Origin: Urophycis tenuis
Taxonomy: Eukaryota > Chordata > Actinopteri > Gadiformes > Phycidae
Reading direction: 5' to 3'
Assembly (NCBI GenBank): GCA_036785325.1
Contig: JAXIVH010000029.1
Coordinates: forward strand, 906,811 to 970,810
DNA length: 64,000 bases
The notes under the pieces are model-generated. The model ran no database searches. It was given only the letters and a program-made list of their open reading frames with translations, and was not told the origin of the DNA. The position numbers were made by a program, and so were the translations under genes. This document shows, piece after piece, positions 43,251 through 54,159 of the stretch (positions are counted from its first letter, which is position 1; each line of letters starts with the position of its first letter).

Positions 43251-44345
43251 CTAGTTTTCCTGCTGCTGTGAACGGAAGTTAGAAGTTAACTCCGTTCTAG
43301 AATTAGAACTTGATGTAAGTGAGCAGAAAAGTGCGATATGACCAGGCTGATTGCAACGTGCACATATGGGCGTGCCGTCAGGTTGGAAACGGAGCCGCGT
43401 ACCACGTGACTGGGGCCTAAAGTTGGAAGGGGCCATAGATTGGGGAGAGTCAAGACGTTTCATAATAGCCTCCAACTGGGCCTGCTGCTTGCGAAGTGAT
43501 TCTTTTAGCTCCGTCAACTCGTTGGTGGGAGTAACAGACACAGCATTGGAATCTACTTCGCACGCAGAAACAGCGTGACTACTAAGGGAGCGTGCCCGGG
43601 GCCTATGGCCAGTATGTTCACCCTCCTCCACCCAACGAAGGGCTTCACTACGAATGTCAAAGAAACCAATAGTGGGGTTAAGACGCACTTGACGTCTTAA
43701 TTCTCTCTTAAGCATTATATCCCGCACATTTTCAATGAATTGATCACGCAACACTACATCAGGGTTAGCAAAACAAGAGGGGTCTTTCAACTTAACCGCT
43801 TCTAGTGTGTGCATAAGAGCATGAGAGTATTCGGTCACAGACTCACCCTCAAGCTGTCGTCGCTGAAAAAACTGTTTTTGTAGGCTGACATAAGACTGAG
43901 GGCAACCATAAATGCTGGTAAGTATGCCAAATATCTTGGTGGGACTGTCACGCTCACCAGCAGGATGGAACTTGACTTCTCTCTTCGCCTCACCATCAAA
44001 CAAATCAAAAATTATTAGTGTCTGTTCAGTAAGGGGCATCGGGCGTAAAGATAAATGTCTACGGGCCTCTTCCACCCACTCCTCAACAGGCAAAGAATCC
44101 TGGGATACTTTTCCCGAGAACATTGGACATTTGCGTTCCCTAGGGATGTATACATAGCGTTCTACTGCGCCTGAGGAGGTGGAGCTAGTACTAGGAGACT
44201 GACCTGAGGAGTTTTGACCTGATGAACCACCTTCAGCTGGAGGGACTGGCCTCTGGGCCACCTGATCTCTTAACTGCTGGTTATCTGCCTGTAGCTTCTG
44301 CACTAGGTCTGTCAGGGTTTTCAGCTGTATGGCCATATCCTCCAT
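43251..44345 (-). CDS. Gypsy gag, unit 2 (intact frame)
   Basis: From MEDMAIQLKTL at 44345 this is an open frame of ~365 codons: N-terminal coiled coil, Ser/Gly linker, capsid-like domain (YIPRERKCPMFSGK, YSHALMHTLEAVKLKD) and a single zinc knuckle CARCNQPGHIALFC near the C-terminus. The upstream Met in the same frame is in leader sequence and less likely. Gag packages the element RNA. Confidence 0.88.
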   Translation of the reverse strand: MEDMAIQLKTLTDLVQKLQADNQQLRDQVAQRPVPPAEGGSSGQNSSGQSPSTSSTSSGAVERYVYIPRERKCPMFSGKVSQDSLPVEEWVEEARRHLSLRPMPLTEQTLIIFDLFDGEAKREVKFHPAGERDSPTKIFGILTSIYGCPQSYVSLQKQFFQRRQLEGESVTEYSHALMHTLEAVKLKDPSCFANPDVVLRDQFIENVRDIMLKRELRRQVRLNPTIGFFDIRSEALRWVEEGEHTGHRPRARSLSSHAVSACEVDSNAVSVTPTNELTELKESLRKQQAQLEAIMKRLDSPQSMAPSNFRPQSRGTRLRFQPDGTPICARCNQPGHIALFCSLTSSSNSRTELTSNFRSQQQEN

Positions 44346-44689
44346 GATTGCCTCTGAGAGGGAGGGGGGGGGGGTATAGGGAAAACAAGTGAAACAAACG
44401 TTCCCAAAAAAAACAAAGAGAGGAATGTAATACAGAGGTGCAGGGAAACAAGTAACAACAATCACATGACAGTAACAATGATGGATAAGCGGACGCTGAA
44501 GTCTTCACCAGGGATGTGCCCGCTCAGTCAGTTGTCTGCCGACGGGGTTCTCAACCACTGTTTTCCCCCCCCAAAAAAAAAAAACAATTACTACCAAATG
44601 CCAGCCAGAACGCCACATACACAATGGAAGAAAATAATATACAATGCACCACTAACACACAAACCACTGGACAGCCTCAACTCTAGATC

Positions 44690-44704
44690 CTGCCGACAAC
44701 GCCA
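44690..44704 (-). other. primer-binding-site-like sequence of the minus-strand Gypsy element
   Basis: On the minus strand the LTR ends GTTACA, followed after TT by TGGCGTTGTCGGCAG. Position next to the LTR and ~350 bp before gag fits a PBS. The TGGCGTTGTC core recurs at 23670 and 59683. Confidence 0.6.
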
Positions 44705-44706
44705 AA

Positions 44707-45629
44707 TGTAACAGTCCCAAGTTATCGGGTCGGTAGACTGTCTCAGTAAATAAATAGTTTATTTGTGTTGGATTCTTGTATTCTTTTCTCGTATTCAATT
44801 CTCTAGTAAAAAAAAAAGGGAGGAGCAGGTGCTGTACATGACCATGACAAATGAAAATACACAAATTCAAAGTTAAAAAAACAAAGTACAATAAATAAAC
44901 ATAAATGCCCCAACTCCTTCTGTCACTATGGGCCCACACCCACCCACTACATCGCAAGAGGAAAAACACGGCAAATGTCAACCCACACTAAGTATTCACA
45001 CAACACACACTACACAGGTTCTGGGCTGACCAGATGAGTGTTAGGCCGCAGGCCGTAGATAAAAAAAGAAAGAAAGGAGGAAGGGGCACAATGAACAAAC
45101 AAACAACAGGGTAGGCCACAGGCCAGCTAGTAGGCCTGTGGCAACCGGGAAGGGGCAAAGACAAAGGGAACACCGCCAGGGAGGCTAGGATTCGCTATGA
45201 GGTAGTCTAGGCTAATTATGCTAAGATGTAGCCTCGGCACACACAGTGACCAGGAAGTCGCACGATCACACACAGAGACAATGTTAAACACCCTAACTAA
45301 CGAGAAACATGGCTGGCTTTGATACTCAAACAAAACAACACGGGGGAAAAACAGTGGTCAAATGCCCTTGCCCCTAATTAGGAGGCCCTAAAAGGTGCTC
45401 CACGAGAAATAAGCCAGGGTAGGAAGGGAACAGGCTCTCGGCATACACTTTGGAGACAAGCCCTTTAACGCCAGATGCACCGCTAGCAATCCTAAATCCT
45501 CCAACACCGGCAACAATGTTACAAGCAGTGGCCCCGGAAGACCTTGTTTTAAACCGGCAGGCATTCGTTACTGATCATCGGTCACGCCCCCCCCCCCCCA
45601 GGTGCATACAATTCGCCTGACGGCTGTGA
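44707..45629 (-). mobile_element. Gypsy-type LTR, right copy (5' LTR of minus-strand element)
   Basis: Highly similar to 28108-29082 and directly adjoining the gag leader. Shared features include the poly-A/AATAAA region and a terminal C run of 13. The two copies stop matching at CTGTGA. Confidence 0.82.
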
Positions 45630-46470
45630 AAGTTCACCCGGCTACACCTAGAAAGGAGAGGATAAGAAAGGAAAAGGAAAGGGAGCTACAGCAGGCAGCC
45701 CAGGGGAGAAGCTCTCTGCTCTCCTGGATAAAAGCATCCACCAGCAGCAAGGAGGAAGGGGAAGATGAAGATGAAAGGTCAGAGTCAAGAGTCATGTTCA
45801 CTGTTTAGGGCATTTTAAAGCTCAGATTTTAAGGTTGAACTGTTCCTCTAATTTTACTGAAATATCTGAATCAGATTCTCTGCAGGAAGAACGCTTCGAC
45901 CACTCCACTACCTACAAGGTAATTGATGGCGTGCTTCACACATTGCAAACCATGAGGTCTGAGGACAAGTTTGGGGAAATATTTGGATGTGCGTCAGAGA
46001 AGGCAGAGAGTATCGACATTCCAGTACCTACTGTAGTGCCTGGTCAGGAGAGGAAAAGGAAAGTGCCAGTGCGTTTCCAACAAAGCCCAACGGTGCCTCA
46101 AGTAGGTACTTTGAGTCTTTGGAGGCATAATTGGCTTCTACAAATGCAGAACCCAAGGAAGCTGTCCATCTCTGTGATTTCTATGGAGAAGACGAGGACC
46201 AGCTGAAGACAGACCTAAAGGGGTTCCACTCCAGCTTTCATGCAAAAGACCTCAAAGAAATATTTGCCATACTGAGGGAAAGCAGTAGCCAGCTGATCTT
46301 TCCTGCCTTTATGAAAATTATACAAATCTATGCAACATTGCCATTCACAACTGCTTCTGTGGAGAGATAATTTTAAAGATGAAAATGATCAAAAACAAAC
46401 TAAGAAGTCTGTATGGAGAAGAACGACTCTCTGACGTCCCCCTGCTTGCCATAGAGAGACATCCAGGTAA
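45630..46470 (+). pseudogene. hAT transposase relic (zinc-finger MYM/ZBED-like)
   Basis: 45602-45808 encodes a basic N-terminus (RKERIRKEKERELQQAAQ, LLSWIKAS). 45835-46206 and 46131-46370 encode the C-terminal half, with CDFYGEDEDQLKTDLKGF and IYATLPFTTASVER before a stop. KLRSLYGEERLSDVPLLAI follows in the same frame after that stop, the usual hAT dimerisation end. Several shifts or stops make it non-functional. Confidence 0.8.
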
Positions 46471-46479
46471 ATAATTGTG

Positions 46480-47380
46480 AGGTCATCAGACTCTTTAAAG
46501 ACATGGCACCAAGGAGGATGCTGCTTTAGAGAGTGGTAACGCTCACTCTTCACTTCAAAATGACACTTTGTACACTTCTTTTGTTCTGACGGGAGGAAAA
46601 GAGTACACTGATCTATCATTGTAGCTTGTAAGTTGCCAAAAACCTCATGTGCGTTCATTCCAAAGGAATAAAACAACAGTGATTGACTGATCAGTGCTAT
46701 AGTGTGAAACTGTACCAGTTCAAAGGTCAAGTAATTTTATAATTGACATAAATAACATATTGACATAAATTAAATTAATATGCAATTACATTCAACATGT
46801 GCCTGTAATGTTTATTTATTTTAAAAATCTCACTGCTATAACAAGGCAGCCGTCAGTTCCATAGGCATAATTTATGGGGGGATGGGTGTGTTGCAACCCA
46901 CCAAATAATCCAAACCAGCCACCACAACCCACCCAATAAGATATCATAATTATTGATACTGAATTTTAAGTATTATAAACATGACAATGTGGTAGATTTT
47001 CTTAATTTAGCAGTAAAAAATAGCCACGTTTATCTGCGCCCCCTCCCGCTCTGAGATTTGGTTTTGCCCACCTCAGACCTGACGTGCGTTCCGCCTCCAG
47101 TGTCTCCCCGTGTATGTATGAAGTAACCATGGTGATATGAAGACAGCCCGTGATCAAAAGAAAGCCCAACCAACAATGTTCAGTTGTTGGTTGTTTGGGC
47201 AAAAGAATGAGAATATCTTCTGAACAGGAGCTACGCTGCTGCTAAGACTCCAGTACCACCACTCACGAGTCAAATCATGTTAACTGAACAAAAGTTAGTC
47301 CTACTTTCTGCTGTGCTGTGTCTTCGCTAGTCAGCCAGATCCACTATTCAGTTAACAGGCGACTTTGTCATCAGGCAAAA
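46480..47380. other. unassigned, possible MITE around 46860-47210
   Basis: Contains TAGGCATAATTTATGGGGGG and GCGCCCCCTCCCGCTC, reminiscent of non-autonomous DNA transposons, but no ends were paired. Confidence 0.4.
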
Positions 47381-47384
47381 TGTG

Positions 47385-47430
47385 TTTTGCGACTTTGGTC
47401 TATACAAATAAAATTGATTTGATTTGATAT
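47385..47430 (+). mobile_element. L2 3' tail remnant
   Basis: TATACAAATAAAATTGATTT then GATTTGATA matches the 3' tail of the L2 LINE at 14640-14672. Confidence 0.65.
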
Positions 47431-47532
47431 GAACCATTTAATTAAAAGGTCGCTGGCATCTAGCAACGTAATTCCTTTTTTCCAATGAAACCGGGACACT
47501 TAAAGTTTGAACCATCGGTGTGTCCAATAGGA

Positions 47533-48572
47533 CAGGGGTTCTCAAACTATATGGGGCCGGGGACCCCCCATAGGACAGACTTTTTTCATGGACCCCCTCA
47601 TAACCGCAACACAAATGTAATCATATAGCCTCATGTCTATTTGTTCTGTTAGATGCTTTTGAACTCTTTTATGCTTCAATTATTCAGGGATAATACCACG
47701 GTGTGATCCTCTCAGGATCACACCAACTAGGCTTCGCCCAGACATGATCATCGTCTCAGATTCCACCAAGCAGCTGATCATTCTGGAGCTCACTGTGCCA
47801 TGGGAAGAACGCATGGACGAGGCCAACGAGAGGAAGCGTGCCAAGTACCAGGAGCTGGTGGAAGAGTGTAGGAGGCAAGGCTGGAAAACAATCTGCGAGC
47901 CTCTGGAGGTGGGCTGCCGGGGATTCGCAGGGCATTCACTCAGAGTCTTCACGCAGCTAGGACTCGTCGGTGAAGCAAAGCAGAAGGCCATCAGATCCGC
48001 AACTGAAGCCGCAGAGAGAGCCACAAGATGGCTCTGGATTAAGAGGGCAGATTTGTGGACAAACACTGCTGGGACACAGGCCGGGGTTTGATCACCCCCG
48101 GTCGGGTCGCCTGGGCTGAGGGGGTCTGATGTTGAAAGACCCGAAACCCCCAATGATCCTAGGAAACAACATCACTGAGGATGTGTCCCAGCGCATCCAT
48201 ACAAACAAATAGATGGGCCATTTGGAAATTCATCACAGCAAATAACAATGGACTGACAACGATTAGTGCAAAAAACATTGATGTAACAGACAATATTCTG
48301 TTGAACAAATAAAGTACTCAATGCATTGAGAGACAATTGTTTTAGTAGGTAAATCATGAATCATAGCTACATCTGTGTGTGTGTGTGTGTGTCAAAGCCG
48401 AGTCTTCATTGGTTTAACGTTACACAGACAGGGACAGGGAGTAATGACGATAGGCCCAGCACTTTCTTCATAAATACCAGTATGTTTATATGTTGTAACC
48501 AACTCTTCACGGACCCCCTTGCAACGTGCCGCGGACCCCCGGGGGTCCGGGGACCCCACTTTGAGAACCACT
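47533..48572. mobile_element. hAT-type MITE with a LINE fragment inside
   Basis: Ends CAGGGGTTCTCAAACT and, inverted, CAGTGGTTCTCAAAGT, with mirrored GGCCGGGGACCCC/GGGGTCCGGGGACCCC. The central 47690-48215 is foreign LINE sequence. A target duplication was not evident. Confidence 0.75.
47690..48215 (+). pseudogene. R2/NeSL-type LINE tail: restriction-like endonuclease fragment
   Basis: 47744-48091, opening after RP-D, encodes MIIVSDSTKQLIILELTVPW then ERKRAKYQELVEECRRQGW, the PD...E...K nuclease core of R2/NeSL-type elements. It is followed by VGCRGFAGHSL and a C-terminal AAERATRWLWIKRADLW. The 3'UTR (GACCCGAAACCCCCAATGAT) matches that of the copy at 63100-64000. Confidence 0.87.
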
Positions 48573-48574
48573 GC

Positions 48575-50170
48575 TCTATGGGCATAGCCCTGCTTTGCAG
48601 AATCTGATATTTTCTTCTGACTAAACCTATGACTCTCTCAACATGAATACGCAAATGAGCTATTTCTCTAGTTTCTGCCACCTCATACGCTGACAGCTGT
48701 TTTCTCCCTTTGGTTAATGCAGGTATCTGCAGTGAAGCACAGTAAAACCCAACACTATCACCAATATTAAACCCATGGCCTGCTAGGACAACATCTCCGG
48801 GTAACAATTTTTTAAGGAGGCCACTCACTCTCTATTGTGATCTGTTTATCACTGACTCTCCCTCCCCAGGCACAAGATATGTATGTGACATAGCCTTGGG
48901 GTGCAACACCAATCAGAAATGTTACAGTATGGTGATGCTTGTAGTTCGACCATGTCTGTGCTTGGGCAAGTAAATTAGAAGGCCTCTCAGTAAAAACTTG
49001 AAACAGTCAACTATCACAACAACTTTATGTCCAAATGACTTGAATGAATCCCATTGCCATTGTAGCTTGAAGTACATGTCGCTCTGGCCACTCAATTTGA
49101 AATTGTGTCAATTACTTTATGCCAAACTCTAGAAGCAGTGGGCAGAGAGATCTTGAACCTGAAAGCTAAATCTTTCAGCGGGAGATTTAGTCTCAGCCTC
49201 AGCAAAACTAAAACCAACTGTTCAAATGGATGTAGTGATGTAGGGCTCGCACAGCTCTGAATTAAAACTAAGTAGTTGGGGAGCCCCATGTAGAACTTTG
49301 TCTTTTCTTTGTTTTTGTTTTTCAAAGGACTCCTGGTTGAACTGTGTGTCCAGTGCCTTGGTCCCAAGATCTCCCAACTCTGTTGTGTTCTGTCTCAGAA
49401 CAACCTCCATCTTCTCCATGTCATCCATCGTTAGCTCAGTCTGGCATCTGCCGTCTAAATAGCCTGCAATATAGCAGTGGGGAGCTAAATTAGTTAATTC
49501 ATGAAATATGACTTATGTGAATTGTTGTGAAGTTATCTTTTTTGACAACCTTTATACAAACATGCAAGTTCTCTGGTACAATTACACAGGGTGTCCACAA
49601 AGTGTCTTTACAATTTAAAAAAGTATTATAAAAGCAGTTGAGATATGTTAATCAGATTTGTTCTATGTATTCAGTGGTTATCAAAGTTTTTAATCACATT
49701 GCACTTGTGTATTTCAATGAGTATTGTGGTTTATTGAAACAAAATCGGATAAGCAGACTCAGCGAAACTACAGGAATAAGTATGGAAGACATCCTAACCC
49801 ATAGGTGCATCCCTGACAGACAGGCCACATACTAACCCTTTACCTTAACATTATGGTCTGTCTGACAGGGATGGACCTATGGGGAAGGATGGCTATTAGG
49901 GTCTATTTTGAAAACCTCATTCGAGGTTTGCCTAGATTTTCTGATAATTACATTTGTATTATGTAATAATATGCTGGTTACACATCTTAGTACAATAATT
50001 TACCTTGATAATTTAATGTCCCATTCCCACTGATGCCCTCTGATTGTGGGTTGTCAGCTGGCTGCTCGGCTGTCTGCATCAGATCTGGGCTCATACCCGG
50101 GCTCTCAGCTGTCTGTTGAGCTTCATCCTCTGCTCTCGTTGAAGAGATGCCTCGGATTTCGGTTTAGTTG
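48575..50170 (-). pseudogene. Harbinger/IS4EU-type DDE transposase (HTH + DDE_4), decayed
   Basis: 50006-50165 is an exon (SPGMSPDLMQTAEQPADN, ending NYQ at GTAAAT) joining in phase to a second exon at 49461 (GYLDGRCQTELTMDDMEKME). Then follow FYMGLPNYLVL, an HTH_Tnp_4-like PFEQLVLVLLRLRLNLPL then DLAFRFKISLPTASRVWH, and catalytic-domain blocks FLIGVAPQGYV, ISCAWGGRVSDKQIT, LLPGDVVLAGHGFN and RIHVERVIGLVRRKYQILQ. Several frameshifts (near 49290, 49090 and 48830) break it. MITE sequence abuts its C-terminal end at 48572. Confidence 0.85.
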
Positions 50171-50359
50171 TTTCGTAACCAGCTTGACCGTCGGAGCGCA
50201 GTCTACAGACTGAATATCATCCAAAGCGCTCGGTACTCCTAAAAAGTCCCAATGAAGCCAATATTAGACTACAGGTAACTTAATAATCATTACTAAGTAA
50301 ATTAGTATTTAACAACACCATAATGCTATATTAACACAGCCACAAAAACAAATACATAA

Positions 50360-50983
50360 AGAGGCGGACAGTAACGGAGTACATTTACTTGAGTACAGGA
50401 CTTAAGTACAATATTGACGGATCTGTACTTTACTCGAGTGTCATTATTTTTACTCATGACTTTACTCAAGTACATTTGAGAGGCAAATATTGTACTCTTT
50501 ACTCCACTATTCTATCCATAACCGTGAGTACCTGTTACTTCTTCTAAAAAATAAAAAATAAAGGAAAAAATAAAAATCTCGGAAACCCTCAATTTGATGT
50601 TTCCCTCTCAAACGTGATTGGATTGTGCATGTGCCACTGATTGGGACAGCCTATCAGCAATCACCTTCAGCTTTCCGCCAATGTCAACTCCATGGTCAGA
50701 TTTAGATGAGAGACAAAACCATGGACAAAACAATGGATGAGGTGCAGCAGAGAGAGAGACATGTCTGACACATACACAGTTGTCACACATACATACAATT
50801 GTTAGCTTAATTTTCTTTTCTGATATTTATGTAAGCTGAGCATTTGTTTTTATGTTCTTGAGTATACTGTGTGTTTAACACGGTCAGGTTCAAATGTGGA
50901 TGCAAAAATCCATTAAAACTCGACCAGAGGTTTGTCAGAGCGTTGCCATTGTGCAACGCTCTGACAAATGTTAATACAATTAA

Positions 50984-51026
<43 letters not shown>

Positions 51027-51408
51027 GTTAATTATTAACTTGCCTTGTTGGCAAGTCAGAAATGTTAAATAAAGCAACATGGTAAAAAGATGAAAATGAC
51101 TTGATTCTACTTATTTATTAACTAATTTAATTCCTTTTACAGTCTCCAATGTATTAACATTAACATTTTTCATAACTCCATGTAGGACGTTTCTATACAT
51201 AAATGCAAGCACTGTGGCAGTAGTAATGCAATATTTAGAAAATGTACTCTTGTACTCTACTCAAGAACTTTTAAAAACAAGTACTTCGGTACTTTTACCT
51301 ATACATCTGACTGTAGTACTTTTAGGCCTACTTGTACTTGAGTAAAATTTAGCAAGGGGTATCTGTACTTTTATTCAAGTAATGAAGCTGTGTACTCTGT
51401 CCGCCTCT
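50360..51408. mobile_element. ~1.05 kb MITE with TIR AGAGGCGGACAG
   Basis: Left end AGAGGCGGACAGTAACGGAG and right end, inverted, AGAGGCGGACAGAGTACACA. Both ends continue into inverted GTACTTGAGTA/AAGTACAG repeats, the style of fish 'TACTTGAGTA' MITEs. No coding capacity; includes an (ATT)n run at 50986-51026. Confidence 0.85.
50986..51027. repeat. (ATT)n microsatellite
   Basis: About 13 uninterrupted ATT units inside the MITE. Confidence 0.95.
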
Positions 51409-51593
51409 CTGACGAAGTGGTCGCTGCAGAAACGAGAATAAACAGAGTCTGCTCCTCCCGACCGCTGGTTTAAAATCCACTTTTCTGATCTAATTAACAT
51501 AGGATTAGCATAGGTAACCGCCCATTAATGCCCATCATAGGGCCATAAAAGGGACTGCGTGTGTAGACGCCACACAGAGGAAACAGCAACAGC

Positions 51594-51983
51594 ATGCCTA
51601 AAACAAGGAGTAAATCCGTTGGAACACAGGTAAAAATAAAAAATGTAAACTTAAGCTGTTCAGAACAAGAAGTTATGCTGCAGGAGATCAATCTGAGGAA
51701 GACAACTATATTTAGCCTTAGTGCACGTTTCACTAACACAAACAAACAGCATGCCTGGGAGGCAGTTACGCGTGCAGTGGATGCAGTGTCGGCAGAGGGA
51801 CGCACCGTAGAGGACATCATAAAGAAATGGTTCGACCTTAAATGTGAAACAAGAAGAAACATAGCAACATTCCGTCGGGAGATGCAACGGACTGGAGGGA
51901 GGGCAGCACCCTTGTCTGTGTTGGACCAGCGCATCGGGGCCATCATCGGGGAGAAGGCACTCTCAGGTATGGAAAAAATATAA
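51594..51983 (+). CDS. MYB/SANT-like protein of a Harbinger element
   Basis: Open frame of 129 codons from ATG. NLSCSEQEVMLQEIN, KQHAWEAVTRAVDAVSAE, RTVEDIIKKWFDLKCE and RRNIATFRREMQRTGG match the trihelix of Harbinger MYB-like proteins (relatives of NAIF1 and MSANTD), which carry the transposase into the nucleus and onto element ends. A GTATGG donor at 51967 suggests the frame shown may end in an intron; a downstream stretch (52302-52478) encodes a helix ETLEKIASTLETISQTLKEI then stop, a likely last exon. It is divergent from the DDE transposase, the usual Harbinger layout. Unlike its neighbours the frame is undamaged. Confidence 0.82.
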   Translation: MPKTRSKSVGTQVKIKNVNLSCSEQEVMLQEINLRKTTIFSLSARFTNTNKQHAWEAVTRAVDAVSAEGRTVEDIIKKWFDLKCETRRNIATFRREMQRTGGRAAPLSVLDQRIGAIIGEKALSGMEKI

Positions 51984-52301
51984 CTCACTATAATGTAACT
52001 TATTTAATTGATGATCAAAGTTTCCCACCTTAGTTTTTAGGGGTACCATCATCTGTTGCAACGCTGTCACCCCTCCCGATGCTGCAGGCAGCAGCATAGG
52101 GAAGGGTAAATTCCAGAAAATAAATAATTGCTACTCCAGAGGAATCCGAAGGTAATTTATTTATTCTCTGGAATTATATATATATATATATAATGTGTAG
52201 TTTACCATAGTGTGTAAGCTCAAAATACGTCTTTAGTATTGGACTGAGGGGTTGCAACTTTGGCTTGATTAATTTATGTATTTTATATTTTATAAATCAT
52301 T

Positions 52302-52478
52302 GATGAAGTCCCGCAGAGTCAACTTGCAACAGAACCAGAACGGACAGAGCCCTCCCGCAGCCGCACATCCCCACCAACTCGGGTACGTGCCTCTCCACGA
52401 CCACCGGAGACGCTGGAGAAGATTGCCTCAACGCTGGAAACCATATCCCAAACACTTAAAGAAATTAATGAGAATTAG
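52302..52478 (+). CDS. probable last exon of the MYB-like gene
   Basis: The frame DEVPQSQLATEPERTEPSRS...PPETLEKIASTLETISQTL ends EINEN and a TAG. A C-terminal coiled coil after a Ser/Pro/Arg-rich linker is normal for this family. The exact acceptor is unclear (CCCGCAG at ~52313 is one option), so joining to 51594-51966 is an inference. Confidence 0.55.
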   Translation, partial: DEVPQSQLATEPERTEPSRSRTSPPTRVRASPRPPETLEKIASTLETISQTLKEINEN

Positions 52479-52519
52479 AAAAGAAAAAGAAGATGTGCAC
52501 TGAAACCGGTCTTTCCTCA

Positions 52520-53068
52520 TTTTTGAAGTGAATTACAGTAGACTGTTTGATTAAACTTGTAGCCTAATATTGCAACATTATTACCTTATTACCTTACCTA
52601 TTATTCACAAACAGGCAATTAACTGCTCTCGAACATGTAAGCGCCCCTGCAGTCTGGCACATTTAATTTAATTTAAATGAAAAAAAAAAAAAATGAATGA
52701 ATTAATTAATTAATTAATAAATACAATAATGACAATACAATAATGACAAATAAATACAAAAATGACAGAAATTTCACTGTCATGTATTTTATTGAACCTA
52801 ACAAAAAACAATGCCAACATGTCGGTACTGAAATGTGCTTAAGAGTACTCCTGAGTGTTCGTAGGGTTTGTTCGTTGGCCTACCTAAGAAAAATCCTGGA
52901 TACGAACAACATTCATGAATGCAGGCGCGCGGGAAGGTATTTTGAGTGGGGGTGCTGAGGTACCGTCTATGATTGGCAACAGTATTTGCATATGGTGGGG
53001 GGGCATATATATGCTACTTGTTGCATTTGTAAAATAACTTGGACATGAACATGAACTCTGTCTCAAAG
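52520..53068. other. unassigned, AT-rich with (AATT)n
   Basis: Contains an A run and TTAATTAATTAATT near 52680-52720. Nothing coding recognised. Confidence 0.5.
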
Positions 53069-53264
53069 ATTGGGGCAAATGGACTGGATTTAGGCTGCTA
53101 GGAACAGACGTGGGACGCTCAGAATCGGGTGCAAATAGGCGTTTGCATGTATTTGGGACCCAAAGTCCCCCAAAGTAGCCTACATGCAATCGTCTATTTC
53201 CACCGATTCTGAGCGTCCTACGCCCGTTCCAAGCAGCCTAAAAATCCTGTCCATTTGCCCCAAT
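53069..53264. repeat. 196-bp imperfect palindrome (hairpin)
   Basis: The left arm (ATTGGGGCAAATGGACTGGA, GACGCTCAGAATCGG, TTGCATG) pairs with the right arm (CATGCAA, CCGATTCTGAGCGTC, CCATTTGCCCCAAT) over ~85 nt with few mismatches. A smaller stem lies in the loop (TTTGGGACCC/AAAGTCCCCCAAAG). Confidence 0.9.
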
Positions 53265-53269
53265 TAATA

Positions 53270-54030
53270 TTCCCTGTCAGACAGCGCGCACAAACAGTCC
53301 ACATTCACAAAACCGCTTCACGCAATCTGCCTAATTTCTCGTCCGTCAAGCACCACGCCATTTTTAAACTTTCTGTCCAGGTGTCTCGCATCCTCAATCA
53401 CGCCGAATCAACGTCACCAACCACATCACAAGCAATCACTTAACGCTAAATTAATCTTGACTAAATACCGAAAACATGACATTGACCAATACACAGATTC
53501 TGCACGGCGGCAGCAACCATAACCAAAAAATGAATAATAAACATGCATGTCTTACCTATTTGAAGACTCCAAATGTAGACTTCTGAAAAAATCAGAAATT
53601 CGTTTTTGCGCCATAATGAATCACGTTCTTCTCTACCCGTTAGCAGGTAAGAACTTCCGCAAACTCTGTGAACCCCTGAACTCCATAAGATCTCCATGCT
53701 TGCCTGTGATAGCCAAAAACTAGAAAACAACATTTTCCCACGTCTGTTTTCTTCCTCAAAGCAAAACGATGTGTTTAATCGTTTTAATAAATATATATAT
53801 ATTGTAATGAAGGACGCTGTAGAAATGTATTGTTGGGACTGTCTTGGGTGGGAGGGATCTAAGGGAGGAGCGGGTTTTGATAAGTAATTGGTCGCACCTG
53901 ATCACTGGGTGGTGATTGGATAAAAGGAGAAGAACAGCGGCAGGTGGGTGTTCTGGGAAGCGACGCTTTTGTTGTCAACGCCGAGCTACACTCAAGGGTT
54001 TGAGGGTGGGTGCCGTTCGCATGTTGTTTA
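53270..54030. other. unassigned; possible LTR or promoter-like segment at 53800-53990
   Basis: 53800-53990 (TGTAATGAAGGACGCTGTAG, then GATTGGATAAAAGGAGAAG) looks like a TG-start plus CCAAT/TATA-type segment, but no partner repeat or coding region supports it. Confidence 0.3.
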
Positions 54031-54159
54031 GTAGTGATGGGCAGATGAAGCTTCCTTAGACTTTGAAGCTTTCCAGCCAAGTGGTTCGCAAATAGGTTCA
54101 TTTCTCGACGCTTCATGTGCACACAAACCCTCCTGCTGGTCAAAATGTGCTACAGGCGT

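Larger units (their letters stand above)
38928..44492. repeat. tandem segmental duplication, unit 2 (~5.5 kb)
   Basis: The junction at 38921-38940 reads GATAAGCGGA then TAAATGACTT. The left half matches the Gypsy leader at 44483-44492 and the right half the LINE at 33411, sharing GGA. This is the signature of a direct tandem duplication with 3-bp microhomology. Confidence 0.95.

Noticed and set aside
53800..53990. LTR or promoter with CCAAT/TATA-like motifs
   Set aside because: No second copy, coding region or boundary duplication in the window; left as unassigned.
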